The notes: a model not told the origin generated them from the sequence alone. DNA of 64,000 bases from Aporrectodea caliginosa (GCA_020284085.1 JACEVL010000427.1:195001-259000), one strand, 5' to 3'. Shown: positions 46,871 to 59,648, counted from the first letter of the stretch. Numbers and translations are program-made.

Positions 46871-47555
46871 CCTATACCTACACATAAACACTGTTATGAT
46901 TTCTGAGAAACGAAATTGATATAATCGAATGTCTACGGCAGCACAATAAAACTTATTGATGGTACGATGACATAGCTGTGGAACATACTAGAGTCTAAAT
47001 CAGTGTTTATCATGACGCAATAATATTCACAACAGGCATAGGGGCATAGACGAAATATATTAGTAGATATGCAATTGAGGCATCGACATCGTAGAATTTC
47101 AGTGTACGATGATACGTCGTCATCCTATGCGCTTGGTTCATGCTCTGTTCACGACTGTAAACAACTGAACGATCAACCGAGATCGCTGCAGGCTGCTTTG
47201 CTGGGTCCTGTTGCATCGGGCAAAGCTATAGAGCTTCATTCCGGTTTGTTTAGATTCCGAATACCAAAAGTTTCCAGTTGCTTCTGGGAATAGATAATAA
47301 GTCGGATTAGCAGCGACTAGGAAATCCCAGGAGTCTCCAGTTGGTTGGTGAGAACTTTCTTCCCAGCAGCGCTGTTCCCCGCCCTACTGTCTTGTGTGCA
47401 TGCATGGGCCTAATAGCGTCGGCTTCGTGTTCAGGACCAGAGAGTTAGTGGTTCGTTTCTTGTCGGGCTCAAGGCGTCGAATAAGACACGCCTCACGCCT
47501 CGAGAGACGTATACGGACCATGCAGGGAATCGTTCAACTCTGGATGGAACCGCGT

Positions 47556-47808
47556 TGTTTGGGTTCTGCATGTGTGCAAGAGCCAGTCACTGGCGACTGT
47601 TAGCCTTTAAATTGCTCGTCTTTTCAGTAGATTTCCGATATTTGGGACTAAAGAGCATCCATTTGTGCTACCAGAAAAGGGTGTTAAAAACTGTCCTAGA
47701 GTTCATCACTGACTGTTAACTCTTTTAATTTATTTGTTTGGTTTATGCTTCGACATGTAACGTTGTTTGGTTCTGCATGTGTGCAAGAGCCAGTCAGTGG
47801 CGACTGTA
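47556..47808. repeat. 44-bp direct repeat
   Basis: GGTTCTGCATGTGTGCAAGA and GGCGACTGT occur at both 47563-47600 and 47771-47808 with one or two differences. The inverted-repeat element starts exactly after the first copy. Confidence 0.8.
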
Positions 47809-48616
47809 AACCAGCTATTTTTGTTTGCCTAGACTTATTCTTTATCAACTCTAACATCATTTAGGTTACCGGTAGCGAGAGATTCTTTAAAGATGCTATC
47901 GAAATTTCCAGTTCAAAATAATTCTTTACTTGGAGCATTCTGTTGACTTTCGATTACCCTTCACTATACAATACAATACACTGCATTTTGATATCGCCCT
48001 TCTTCCAACGGTGGCCCAAAGCTCAGAAGTGCACACGCCTCGGCGGCGCAGATGCAATTATATTGCAGAACAATTGTGCGCGAAGGACTTGCTCACGGTC
48101 CCTAGTATACAGTAACCGCTTCGGACGAGGATCGAGCCCGTACTCTATAATAGGGTGTGCATCAGTTGTAGAGGTCTCACACACAATCCGACATAAGACA
48201 CGTTCAATGAAGGTTCGAATCAGAAGTACAAGACACAGGTCTTGAAGATCTGAGTACAATACAACTGACAGTTTAATAATGACCCCACCCAACACAGTTC
48301 AGAAGTGTGCACAGAACTGACAGAAGACGGGCACCAGAAAACATCCATCGTAGCCTGACTTCTGCTTTCCATGATCTATCGGTTTTCAACAGAACTTCTA
48401 CAATGCATTATGACATTATTTTGATTGTGATTTTACTCTAGGCGACCACAGATTAGGAAACATTAAGTACTGCAAACAGACCGGAAGAAGAAGCAAGGTT
48501 TGAACCTCAATGTCTGTTTTGCAATGGCCACAAGGGCAATTATTTCGACATAGGATTAAAATTTATGTAATCCCAAATATCGGAAATCTACTGACCAGAC
48601 GAGCAATTTAAAGGCT
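47601..48616. mobile_element. ~1-kb element with 49-bp terminal inverted repeats
   Basis: The left end TAGCCTTTAAATTGCTCGTC..CAGTAGATTTCCGATATTTG is matched by the reverse complement of 48566-48616 with two or three mismatches. It carries a nested SINE (47965-48165). No transposase or confident target duplication was found. Confidence 0.65.
47965..48165 (-). mobile_element. tRNA-derived SINE (family 1, tail type B)
   Basis: On the - strand: B box ACGGGCTCGATCC, GACCGTGAGCAAGTCCTTCG, CAATTGTTCTGC, then GTGCACTTCTGAGCTTTGGG..GGGCGATATCAAAATGCAGTG with a (TGTATT)-type end. The tail differs from the GGCGCTTAATAAATG type. Confidence 0.65.
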
Positions 48617-48627
48617 AATTACAATTT

Positions 48628-48940
<313 letters not shown>

Positions 48941-49129
48941 GAAACCCACGTAGAAGGTACTTCCGTAGTCTACCCTGGTGATCGTTAACAAACAGCAAAA
49001 AACAGCTGTAAGAAGGAACACCTAAACCGTTGTCTACTCTGGTGATATCGTGTAACAAACAGCAAAAAACAGCTGTAACTACAGTTTGAACACCTAAACA
49101 CATTTGCCTCAATATGCATGATATGCATG

Positions 49130-49285
49130 TAGCAGCAGCACCAGCTGTAGCAGCAGCAGTAGCAGCAGCAGTAATAGTAGTTTCAGTTTAACGACACTGA
49201 TAACCAAGATCGTTAGCGTCGCCCTCCTCCTTCATCCACGCTTGGGACTGGCACTGCCAACGTACGAGCAGGGACGGAGTTAATG
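49130..49285 (-). mobile_element. LINE C-terminal repeat fragment with (CTG/CTA)n tail
   Basis: The reverse complement carries TGGCAGTGCCAGTCCCAAGC and GGAGGAGGGCGACGCTAACG, then CGTTAAACTGAAACTACTAT and (TGC)n. It is the same family as 25240 and 26415. Confidence 0.65.
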
Positions 49286-49289
49286 CATG

Positions 49290-49990
49290 TAATAGCTGCA
49301 AAGCCTGAAAGGTCTTTGGTAGGTTATAAATATTCGCTATAAAAACGAATACATACGTAAGCAAACTAAGCATGCCTAGGCCTACATGCAAATGAGGAAG
49401 TGACACGGATGCGATTCGCAACAAGGCTTAGTTCGCGGTGGCTTTTTAGGCTAAAACTAACCAACCTTCACAATACTGGAAGGAGTGTCTGAAACTCAAC
49501 ATGTCTGTTCTGCTTTAGCTCATCATTTTATTTTCATCAGGAAGCTCAAGACCCATAGAGCATTGCTCTGTTCGACATCCTGCTTAAGCTGTCTGGCGCT
49601 AGGTATCTATATACTACGGTAACCTTTAAGATACTACATCGAATCTCTTGTTTTGTGTATGAGGCCTTTTTGCATCTGACAAGCGCATATGCACGTGATA
49701 ACTCCCCTCCGAAAGTTACTACATCCTATTGGATTACAGATAAGAGACTTGCCTTTCAAAGAATCTTTTTCTTTGACTCAGTGTAGCCAGTAAATCAGCC
49801 AGATTCATCCTTTCTGTAGTTTTTTGCGAATACAGAGTAATACAGATAAAGTACAGAACATGAGTAGACCTTCATAAAACACTTTACTACCGGTTCTAGA
49901 CTTGCCATTGGTGGGCGTGATTTTTAATGGCAATCGGAAAGAAATGCGGCATAGAGAACGATACTTCCTTCTCTGTTCCCTGAATCATCA
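49290..49990. other. No gene recognised
   Basis: The stretch is unique AT-rich intronic sequence. Confidence 0.5.
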
Positions 49991-50009
49991 GAAACTCTAT
50001 CTGTCACTG

Positions 50010-50025
50010 CCTCTGTCTGTCTGTC

Positions 50026-50058
<33 letters not shown>

Positions 50059-50109
50059 GTCTCTCTATCTGTCTGTCTGTCTCCTTGTCTATCTGTCTGT
50101 CTGTCTCTG

Positions 50110-50143
<34 letters not shown>

Positions 50144-50204
50144 GTCTGTCTGTCTCTGTCTGTCTGTCTGTCTCTGTTTCTCTATCTGTCTGTCTGTCTC
50201 CTTG

Positions 50205-50276
<72 letters not shown>

Positions 50277-50282
50277 CTCTCT
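50010..50282. repeat. (CTGT)n microsatellite
   Basis: A CTGTCTGT array with CTCTGT and CTATCTGT variants abuts a LINE 3' end. Confidence 0.95.
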
Positions 50283-50540
50283 CCCTACTGGCAGACTCAG
50301 CTGAGCCTGGCCGTGTCCACAATACGGCGTCAAGCTGTTTTGGTCCTGAGCCCTCATCCAGTCATTGTGGAAGTCCACGTTAGCAGTCATCAAATCTTTC
50401 TCGACGACTCTAGTCCATGTGGTCCTAGGTCGACCATGTTGTCTTTTCCAACCCGCTGCCATAGAGGAATTGTTCATGGCGGCCCGTAGGGCTCTTCGGT
50501 GGTCCTAGTCTTATGCGGGCCCTGTCCAAAGAAACGCAAT
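50283..50540 (-). mobile_element. LINE ORF2 C-terminal fragment
   Basis: On the - strand: LRFFGQGP, then GWKRQHGRPRTTWTRVVEKD and DWMRAQDQN. GRPR.TW...V..DL..A is the common C-terminal motif of several LINE clades. The frame shifts once. Confidence 0.65.
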
Positions 50541-50544
50541 GTCG

Positions 50545-51330
50545 TTTCCGTAATGTAACAACTCTACAGGTACATTATGGCAATCTGCAGTAAACAATAT
50601 AATATTTATCTATCTATCCATAAATACTTTGAATAGTGCACTAGAAATCCTCCACATGTTGACCCTTTTTCTAAGTCAGCAGAAAAGATTTATTTCCGTT
50701 CTAATAACCGGAAGAACCCTTTAGACCGAACCTCGTTATAGACCTGACGAGATAAATCACTACGTAGCACAACGTTAGGAGGCCAGAGTGTAATCACAGC
50801 AGTGATGTTGGTCGAGCTTAATGACTGGCCTTGGATTCCGGACCAAAAGGCTACGTATCAGCGACTAACCACGTAGACCTATTTGGCTGTATAATATATT
50901 ATATGAGTTCATGACCTAACCTTCACTCTCAGGCCACGGCCTCCCGTGCATGCAGCACCTGGTCGTAATTCCAATCGCAGACCTTCTAGCTGTACGGTAC
51001 CAGAAGCGAGGTCAGTATCTGCAAGGCATTCGTGCAATGTGGATAATGATGCCCTGCCAACGTTTCTATGGCCGTTACTAGAAGGAATCCAAAGGATCTC
51101 TATACGGGCGCCATATGGGAATATAACGAGTTCTATATGGACTCCCTGTGTGCTGTGCATGATGACAGCGTACAGAAAAGTAGGAGAATGATAGAAGCAT
51201 TCGGACCTCTCAGAAGCACATACACGAAATAGTTTCACTGGAACATTCTGGACACCTTGTCATCTCTTCAGTTCAAAACTGCAGTGGCAACATCGTCTGA
51301 ACACAAGTCGTATTCCGCGACTTTGTGAAG
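50545..51330. other. No gene recognised
   Basis: Several 75-110 codon frames overlap here on both strands, but none has a recognisable motif or consistent splice sites. Confidence 0.5.
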
Positions 51331-51334
51331 CGCG

Positions 51335-51425
51335 ATGTATTGTATTGTATTTGGCCATTTATAAAGCGCTTCTCACAGCAAAAGCCTTTCAGAAGCGCTT
51401 CCAGTGCGAGCAACCCCGAGGGAAA
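51335..51425 (-). mobile_element. SINE/LINE 3' end with (AATAC)n tail
   Basis: The reverse complement reads GGAAGCGCTTCTGAAAGGC, GAAGCGCTTTATAAATGGCC and AAATACAATACAATACAT. Confidence 0.5.
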
Positions 51426-52059
51426 AGGCAGGATTTTAATTTAGAAAAAGATGAGGAAAGACTATACCAGAAAGAATGGTGGAGCGGAACGGTGGAGGAA
51501 GTCAATTCCACAGAGAAGGACCTATGCAGGCAATGGATCTGGTTTGTGATGCAATTCAACGTAAGCTAGCAAATTTATTTGTATATTACACGCTGTCCAG
51601 AAAAATTAACCCTATTATAAACCACAATAACTGAAGTGTAGTTTCACAATTTTTTAATACATTTCAAAGATCCGGTTAATGTCATCAATCCTTTGCGGGG
51701 GTTTGTTGAGTCCGCCAAGTGACCAACATTTCTCTTGAATCTCTTTCAGCAAACGTTTTGCAGGTTATTCTTTTTTCACGTCAAAAGTAACAACAGTTTG
51801 CCTCCTTCTCTGATGAAGGCAAGCATGGATCAGAGATTGGGAAAATGATTACGCAATAGTGATGACGTCACGGCTGAACATCTGTACCAGCTGTCAACTG
51901 TTGACGAGAGGGAATCCGTTGGTCGGTTCCACGTGTGTGCGTGGGCGCGCCACGGCTGACTCATCCAGTCTGCAGTGCAGTGTTTTTCTAACTGATGCAA
52001 TGGGCCCTATTCTATTTCTTATTGAAATAAAACAGCATATAGGGCAGAACTCTTATTTA

Positions 52060-52115
52060 TTTTGCTCTTCCAGTGGGGCGTTATATAAATATTCAATTAC
52101 GATTACGATTACAAA
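52060..52115 (+). mobile_element. Retroposon 3' tail with (ATTACG)n
   Basis: GGGGCGTTATATAAATATTC is followed by AATTACGATTACGATTAC. Confidence 0.5.
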
Positions 52116-52469
52116 AAGTGCAATGTTAAAAGGACATAAACCGTAACTCTAAGCGCACATTTATATAGCGTACTATAAGAAAACTCAGAGGTTCTCCCAA
52201 CCTGATAACACAAGACCGTGTACAATCAGAAAGAATGGTCTTCAAATGATGGCGAAAAAGCGTAAGGAGAAGAAGCTGACTTAATGACTTAAGACACCTT
52301 TAATTTCAATTTAATTGATCTTTGTTTTAACTTATCTTGACCCTCTTGATTTGCTTCGACGTCAAGTTTTGATCTCTGGCACGTTAATCTCATACTATTC
52401 ATTCAATCACAATTCATTCAAATTCATAACATTAGCTCAAGCTATTCAACTTTACCCAGCTGTTTGATG

Positions 52470-52548
52470 GCCACGTGTTGAGCGCTTCTGTGAGACTCTT
52501 AAGTGGCGCTATATAAATGTCTTGTTACATTACATTACATTACATGGT
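52470..52548 (+). mobile_element. Retroposon 3' tail with (ATTAC)n
   Basis: GAGCGCTTCTGTGAGACTCT..AAGTGGCGCTATATAAATGT is followed by (TACAT)n-type repeats. Confidence 0.55.
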
Positions 52549-52931
52549 TCCTTTTCCGGACACAGTGTAGACCTATATAATATAATCTTCCCTTACGTGT
52601 GCACAGGCTATATCGGTGATTCGGTAGCGCCTAGAACTGAGACAAAATCAAAGCTACATAGCCTATACATGTAGCTGTGTGCTTATAACGGCCAGCTGTA
52701 AACTTACTACCTTAGATGTAAGACAATTCGTATTGTTTGGATCGACGTAAAAAACTCATCTAATCGGGGGCTTCTGTAAAGTCGTTATCGTACAACTGGC
52801 GGCATCAGGCAGCGGTCCCTTCAAAGAACAACCGCATTCCCTGCCATCACTATTCACAAGCCTCTGATCTGGTTCAGTCGAAATCCACCACGAGATCAAC
52901 TATTCAGAAGATAGGCTGCAGGAGATTAGTA

Positions 52932-53008
52932 TTCTAAAAAGTATAAGGAATGGATCCATCCCAGGACTTCTAAAAAGTATGAGGAATGGATCCATCCCTG
53001 GACGATAT
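52932..53008. repeat. 37-bp tandem duplication
   Basis: TTCTAAAAAGTATAAGGAAT..GGATCCATCCCAGGAC occurs twice with two differences. Confidence 0.85.
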
Positions 53009-53504
53009 GATATCAGGGGAGAGGAAGAGCGGACAGAACTTGTACAAACTTCGCAGCCTTAGATAAACACTGTACTTCTGGTGCAAGATATTATATCACG
53101 GTATATCCTGGTTCAGGGTGTTGACGTCCTGTAGATTGTCTTAGACTTCTACGATGCAGGTAAACGTGTGACCGTTATTTTGCCAATCAGCTGAACAACG
53201 TCATGAGTCCACAAACGACTGTAAGATGGATGGACAGAACTGGGATGAAGCTAGTACGAATGGAAAGAAATCGCAATTATTGTAGGCCTATCCGTGCAAT
53301 AAAATGACAGTCTAACCTCAAAACGTCCTGTGCCTGAAATCCTCAATACTCTGCTAAACTTCCGCCAATGGACAATTAAGAGGCTGAGGATAAACTGCAC
53401 TCAAAGTCTGCCAGACAAACAGACAGAAAGACGAACACGCAGACAGACAGTCAGACAACAGACAGACAGACAGACAGAATGGAAAGTGCATGAGCAGGGA
53501 ATTA

Positions 53505-53580
53505 ATTCATTCATTCAAGTACTTATATATAGCACCTCTTCAAGGAAACTACTCAGAGGTGCTTCCGACTCCAGCACGGT
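53505..53580 (-). mobile_element. SINE/LINE 3' fragment with (AATG)n tail
   Basis: The reverse complement has GAAGCACCTCTGAGTAGTTT..GAAGAGGTGCTATATATAAG and (TGAATGAAT). It lies about 260 bp inside the Kv intron from the N-terminal exon. Confidence 0.45.
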
Positions 53581-53843
53581 AAAAAGAACAGTTTTAAAGT
53601 GCTTATAGAATGCGTCAGAGAGTGGCCTAGGGAACAGGCGCAGCTCAAGAGGGAGTGCTACATAAGTCGACCTGGTTACGTACCTTTCCTCCAACGCGGT
53701 AGTAGTTACAGGCGGCGCCTGTTTGACGCATACATAAAACTGCAGAGCGATTGGCGATGTAGATTCTTGCTGGATGTGAGTTTGATCGCTTGAAATGTTC
53801 GTTAGTCAACGAAACACTGGCAAATACCGATTGATAGACTCAC

Positions 53844-54523
53844 CTGTCGTTGAGTTTCTGAACCTCGGATGACGAGTCATCTGGATTTTCGAGGAAGAAG
53901 GACACCCTGTCAACCATTGAGTCCTCCTCTGCCGCCTGATCCTCCTGATCCTCCTCCTCCTCTCTCTCGAGTACGGAGGGGATCCGTCGACTGTCCGGAC
54001 TGCACCTGGAGTACTGCGACAGAAGGTCCATCTGTCCCGGACCGAGATCTATGTCCGGTAGGGAGGAACTGCGCGGGTGGCTGTTGGACCGACCGCGCCC
54101 GGGGTGGCAGTTGTTTTGGTTGCGCTCCAACTCGAGCTGGTCGACCGTGTCCTTGTCCTTCTTCTCCTCCTCATCCTCGACCAGTCTGTCCTCCGTCGGG
54201 CTGTTGGCCTTGTTCGACCGGAACTTCGACGGAAGGAAGTCGAACCACTGGGGAGGGGACAACGACCCGCGCCGCTGTCTCTTGCGCGTCTCCTCGCGAC
54301 GCGTCGGGGCACCGCTGGCATCGACGCCGGCGGCGGTGATGGTCGCGACGCCGCCGCCCTTGAGGGAAGGTGGATTGTAACGCATCTGACCGACGTGAGA
54401 GGCTCGACGGGCCCCTGGAGGAGGAGGTGGACGCTTGGTGCTGTCGATGCTCGTGCTTCTCATCGACCGTCCGACAGCCGCCTTCCGGAACTGTTCGCGC
54501 GCCTGAGGGTCGTAGATCGGCAT
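53844..54523 (-). CDS. Putative N-terminal exon of the Kv1 gene
   Basis: This open frame ends at GACAG|GTGAGT and leaves two bases (AG) that combine with the G at 36295 to make an Arg codon, so it matches the Kv core exon in frame and phase. The first in-frame ATG is at 54521-54523 (MPIYDPQAREQFRKA), giving 226 residues. The frame stays open to 54661, so an upstream acceptor is possible instead. The product is hydrophilic and probably disordered: a PPPPP run, many Arg/Ser (RRGSLSPP), a PPQWFDFLPSKF patch, acidic runs (EDEEEKKDKD, EREEEEDQEDQ) and a C-terminal VSFFLENPDD. GC is much higher than in the surroundings. No known domain is recognised. Linkage to the channel is inference from phase, strand and order; it could instead belong to another - strand gene. 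Confidence 0.6.
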
Positions 54524-55660
54524 CGGCGAGGGCTCCTCCTCCTCGGCGGTCGAGACGCGGCGGCGGCACCGCGGAGGCAGACGGGGCTGGCTGCCCGGGG
54601 GCTCGGCTCGTCCATGCGGCGACAATGCCTCGGGCCGCTGAGGGGCATCAAAAACACCCTGTTACCGCACTCTCTCCCGTCTCCTCCGAATTAAACCCAC
54701 AGACCAACAACGCCCGTTACCAACGGCTGCAGCTGCTCTTCTGCAAAACAAAACATCTACACGTCGCTCGAATCCACCCTGACACCCTCTGACGTCTTGG
54801 CGATACAAACACCAGATCCCACGCAGCATCGGATCCAATCAGATAACCTCTAAAACGCCAGAAGCACGACACCTACCGACAGGCATTGCAGAACGATTCA
54901 AATAACTAAGGTCCAAATGCCTCGAAGTCTAAACTACCGTCAACTAACGTTCAATACATCTTCCGATTCCAAAGGCCTTCTTTTCAAAGAGCGCCGCTAA
55001 CTTACCCTTCGTGTACCGCAGCAGATCGACCTGACTCGATAATAATTCTCCTATAGTGTCTTGCGATTGTGCCGCCGATGATATTAACTGCGACTCTCCA
55101 ACTCGCGGTTCCTCCACATCAGCCGCATCTTAGACGGACGTAGCTCGCGAGTACATAGAACGCCTCCTCCGATCGTGTACGTGTGTGTACGCGATGTGTA
55201 CAATCGACAGCGGCGTACACACATGCGCGGCATTCAGCGTTGAGGTGAACGTCGGCGTTACGGCGGACCGACGAGCATACGGCCAGACCAACCCACCGGA
55301 TAACATCAGGTAAAGGGAAATAATATTCCACACGTTCTATTATTGGCCGCGGCCAGGTCTATTTTGGACGAGCTCCCAACTGGCTTTCTCTCCGTTGGAG
55401 GCGGCGGCGGCGGCGGTGGCGCGGCGAGCCATGCGGAGTAGATCCACGTTGAGAGGAGTCCGACCGGGCGCCTGTCCGTAGGGGGGAACAACTGTATAGT
55501 AGGGAGGAAATTACGCTCCTTGGGAACTGCGTGCACACTACGGAAGCCCACGGGGGATACGCCGCATGTCTTTGGGTAGCTATCCGTCAAGGTATAGGAT
55601 GCTGACGGCACTCCCGGTAGCCAGGTTAATGAACCTTTGCACAAGCATCGATCCTAAGAC
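54524..55660 (-). promoter_or_regulatory. GC-rich region upstream of the Kv N-terminal exon; candidate 5'UTR or promoter zone
   Basis: The stretch is clearly richer in G+C and CpG than the rest of the window (for example the GGCGGC run near 55395-55425). It lies directly upstream of the putative first coding exon. No TATA box or initiator could be assigned. The open frames on both strands here are short and not convincing as proteins. Confidence 0.3.
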
Positions 55661-55904
55661 CAGGGCAGTATTTTCTGATATCTATAAATCTGGGCTAACG
55701 ACCTGAATGTTGTGTATTGACTGAATCGCAAACACTTGGGCAACTGTATGCCAATGGCTCGATATTACTGTTAGTAATATTAATCATCGACTTCTATAGC
55801 GCTGGCATTTAAACCAAGACATCATCAGGTTGGTCAACATCCAGATGACCAGTCGACTAAGACAGAGAGACAGTCTACCGGATGTACCGCCTTTACGTCA
55901 GGGA

Positions 55905-56040
55905 TGGGCAAATTACTCGGGAAAATGTAATTGAATTACAAATTAACATGAAATGTAGTTTCTTGAAATGAAATGTAATTGAAATACAAATTATTAACAA
56001 ATTACAAATTGTGCAATTTCAAGTAATTTCAATTAGTAAA
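55905..56040. mobile_element. Single hAT-like end with AATTACAAATT repeats
   Basis: CAGGGATGGGCAAATTAC followed by alternating TGTAATTGAATTACAAATT motifs is a familiar hAT terminal pattern. The opposite end was not identified. Confidence 0.35.
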
Positions 56041-56576
56041 GACAGCCTACGGTGTATACCATATATGCCGCTTACGTAGACAGGCTACAATTTGAAGAAG
56101 ATGAATCCAAAGTAGACAACAAGACGCAGCAAGTAAGTGAACAGTATGAACAGGGCCAGAGAGAAAATAAAGGGGATAGAAAGACCGTGTTAAGCGAAAG
56201 CTGACCAATTTGATGCAGGAGCAGTTTCGCAGGAGAGTCTCCGTGAGGCAATTTCGGCATTGCTCCCTCCCCTACACTCGTCTGGGGCCTGGCATAACAT
56301 GACACAACAAGGGTTTTAAGTGGTTCAAAAGCCGTGTAGTCTGTGCTAGAATCACTGGAGATTTAAACGGAAAAGAACACTTAACACTTTCAAAATTCCT
56401 ATCTTAAGATTCCTGAGTCTATCCTTATCTCTCACCGCCATGGAAGGTGTTACCTCAGATCTGCTCTTGGTATTGGCCGATGTCATTATTTTAAGGAAGA
56501 GTTCAGGGTTAAGGTTAGCACTTTGGACAATACTTTGGCACCGATCTTTGTTCTCATCATGTTATTCGCTATTGTT

Positions 56577-57424
56577 CTTATGTACAGGGCCGTTTTATCC
56601 AATAGGCACAGCATAGGCACTGTGCCTAGGCCCTAGGGCCTACGAACCTTTCAGGACCTACGAAAGTCTGAAAATGACATAAAGAAAAAAACAAGTTCAG
56701 TGATTGAATTAGACGCTAAAATTAAAAACCTTTCAGGACCTACGAAAGTCTGAAAATGACATAAAGAAAAAAACAAGTTCAGTGATTGAATTAGACGCTA
56801 AAATTATAAAAGGAAATATCTAATTCTAATTTTATATTTTTGTAATCTTTATGATATTAATCTTAAAGTTAAGTTGAGCTGTGCAACAGCCTAGACTAGG
56901 CCTATGTGAACTTTACGGTTCTTTGCATTAGCAACTTATATATAGCAAGGTCACTTATATTACAGGAGTGTCAAAGAGCCGGCCCGAGGGCCATTTCTGG
57001 CCCGCCGACGATTTATTTCTGACCCACGGAGAATTACCTACACAATTTGTGAATAAAAGTTCAAATTTGTCACTTTTAAGGATTAGTAAGTTTTATTTTG
57101 TTTGTGACTGATAATGAAGGTGAAAATTAAGATTTTAAAACCTAAACTGCACCATTTAAGATTTGGTTTTGCAAAACATTTTCACCGAGCTCACTCCCAG
57201 ATCCCGAGTATCCCGGTTAGGCGCTTTCGGCACCGTGGCCCGCCATTTGCTGGAAAGTTATTGCCACCGACCCGCCATTAAAAAAACGTAGGACTTATAA
57301 CGTCTTCAAATGTCATTTCCCGCATTAGGCCGAACTCGTTTTCAATTTCAGAGCTGGCAGTTAGGGCCTACGAATGCAAGAGTGCCTAGGGCCTACGACG
57401 ACCTTAAACGGCCCTGCTTATGTA
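56577..57424. mobile_element. hAT DNA transposon, non-autonomous, with nested sequence
   Basis: CTTATGTA flanks it exactly (56577-56584, 57417-57424). The 832-bp element begins CAGGGCCGTTTTATCC and its other end reads CAGGGCCGTTTAAGGTC on the opposite strand. Both subterminal regions carry TGCCTAGGGCCTACGA. Inside are an 82-bp tandem duplication and a CAGGAGTGTCAAAGAGCC segment that looks like the left end of a second hAT element. No intact transposase frame remains. Confidence 0.9.
56647..56806. repeat. 82-bp tandem duplication in hAT element
   Basis: CCTTTCAGGACCTACGAAAG through GAATTAGACGCTAAAATTA is repeated almost perfectly with period 82, so it is recent. Confidence 0.9.
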
Positions 57425-57909
57425 AATCGCCAGAGAACGCTATATATTCATCATTACGTGACACCAGTTCTTCCTACAACTGATGTAGACTATGACTCAA
57501 CGTTTAACCATCTGACTCATACTACCATGAGTCAGATGGTTGCTCAATAACTCTGCTCCTCCTCAGGCAGTTACTGCGAAAGGTCTTTAATCTAACCGCA
57601 AAGGAACACTTTCAAAATTTCTATCCTAGGGTATCTTTTCCTGTCTTTATCTCTCACCGCCAAACATCAGTCACCCTACGCGTCGGCATGTCTACCAATC
57701 CGACTTTGGAACTGACCTAATTTCTCAGGGACTCAGTTCGGTTCCTAGTTCCCTCAGCAGGCTCGGAACCGAAGATGTTGAATTGCAACACAGCGCGTTA
57801 CTGAATGAAGAACCACCGTATCGAACAATACCTTCACTTTGGAGATTATTGCCTACTGTATTGGAAGAGCAAATGGATAGATTTTCTCGAAAGAAAAACA
57901 CAGAGAGAT

Positions 57910-58775
57910 CCATCCGTCTATCCATCAATCATCCATCCATCCATCCATCCAATCCATCCATCCACCCATCCTTCCATGCCCCATTGGACAGTGGGCCAGG
58001 AAACGTTAAGAAAACCCCGACGGTGTCTCCTCTGGTCTTCCGTAGACAGCGCCCTGCAGAAGGAAGTGAATATACCTTGGACTCCCCTTGGACGACAGGA
58101 CAAAGACGACACGAGGAGGAGGGTGGGCTGCGATTGACTCTTAGAGCCTCTCATCCGTCCTCTGCCGCCCAGAGACCCCGTTCCTCCCTTCCCCCGTGAA
58201 GAGGTCAATGAAGGAGTTCGATTTTATCGGCCGTCGATCGGCGTAGGTAGAACGGTCGACCGTACAGGTGCAGCTGGTGATGACGCTCGGTCGGATATGG
58301 ACGGATTGAGTGGATTTCGATGAAAGAGAGACGTACGCCATACTCATCAACATTAGACTACAGCCAATGACGAGAGGAGTGCAGGACAGACAGACAGTTA
58401 CATGTAGACAGATGGATGGACGGACAAACAGACGGACGAACGGGCGGACGTAGCGACAGAGAAGGACTGGCAGGAATGGTATGGACTGACTGACCGACAT
58501 CTCATAGCACTCTTTACTATCCTGCCTGCCTCGACCACCCTCAAGTCAGCCTCGTCGTTCATCCATCCATCCATCAATCAATCCATCCTTCCATTCATCC
58601 ATCCACCTTGGGTGCATGCATGCATCCATACACTCATTAATCCATTAATCCATTAATCCGTTAATCCAAGCATCGAGCCTTGATCCAATGATCCATCCAT
58701 CCAATGATCCATTATCCATCCATCCATCCATCCAACCATCCATCCATCCATCCATCCATCCATCCATCCACTACC
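57910..58775. repeat. (ATCC)n microsatellite blocks
   Basis: CATC(CATC)n arrays lie at 57918-57975, 58558-58625 and 58690-58770, with unique sequence between. A - strand frame at 57918-58208 and one at 58141-58500 are open but unrecognised. Confidence 0.85.
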
Positions 58776-58887
58776 AAATCCAAACAACCCATCCACCCAA
58801 ACCCACCAGCGTTCCATCTATCGTGCTGTTGATGGATGGAGGCAAAGGACGGATAGAAAGACGTGTTTATCCCCGTAAACGTCCGAC

Positions 58888-58965
58888 AAAGAGAGAGAGA
58901 GACACACACAGAGAGACAGAGAGAGACACATAGACAAAGACAGAGAGACAGAGAATGAGACAGAT
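58888..58965. repeat. (GA)n/(GACA)n tract
   Basis: Short GAGAGACACA units. Confidence 0.9.
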
Positions 58966-59504
58966 ACGGAATCCGCAAAGAATAGCGAGAGACGGAATTC
59001 TCCGCACATCGGAACAACAGCTGGCGACAGACGCAACGAAAATGATGAATCTGAACCATTGTTGACAAAACGATAGTAAGTATAATAGACGCCTAGAGGT
59101 CGTTGCCTGTCAGACAATTATGTAGCGTATACAGATACCTACTCGGACTAGACTCTTTCCTAGTACCTGGTCTATGTACAGACCTGAGAAAATACAATAA
59201 ATACTACTGGGGAGGGGGTTTAGGGTAATGGTAACACTGGCACGAAGAGCAGAAGATCAGCACGGACGCGGGATCTCTTCCGGCTACCTTCCAAAAGGTC
59301 GACTCAGCCTTGCATTCGCCAGATGACTTTGGTAAAATGAGCAGTAGGACGTGATGGGCGCCTTGCATGGCTGCCAAACAATTAAATTCGACTCCTGTGA
59401 TACCTTATGATCATCCGTTCATACTATGAATTGTAATCATACTGCATGCGGTGTGTCAGTTTGAAATAATAAACAAAGATAATAAAATAACTTGCAGACA
59501 GACA

Positions 59505-59648
59505 CACTGCCAGTTAGCAAGACACAGACAGACAGACAGACAGACAGACAGAAAGAAAGTAAAGATAGAGCAGTTTAGAGTCTGTATGTGTGCGTATGTG
59601 ACAGACATAGACAGACAGACACAGACACAGAGACAGACAGACAGAGAC

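Noticed and set aside
54049..54694. Overlapping + and - strand frames of 90-205 codons around the Kv N-terminal exon
   Set aside because: High GC keeps several frames open. Only the frame ending at the GTGAGT donor has matching phase with the channel exon.
56040..56310. Possible + strand exon RLQFEEDESKVDNKTQQ followed by GTAAGT
   Set aside because: It is very short, lacks a polypyrimidine acceptor and has no partner exon; the open - strand frame is equally unsupported.
57918..58500. - strand frames as further 5' exons of the Kv gene
   Set aside because: Partly microsatellite-derived; no phase-compatible donor leading to 54661 was found and composition is unconvincing.
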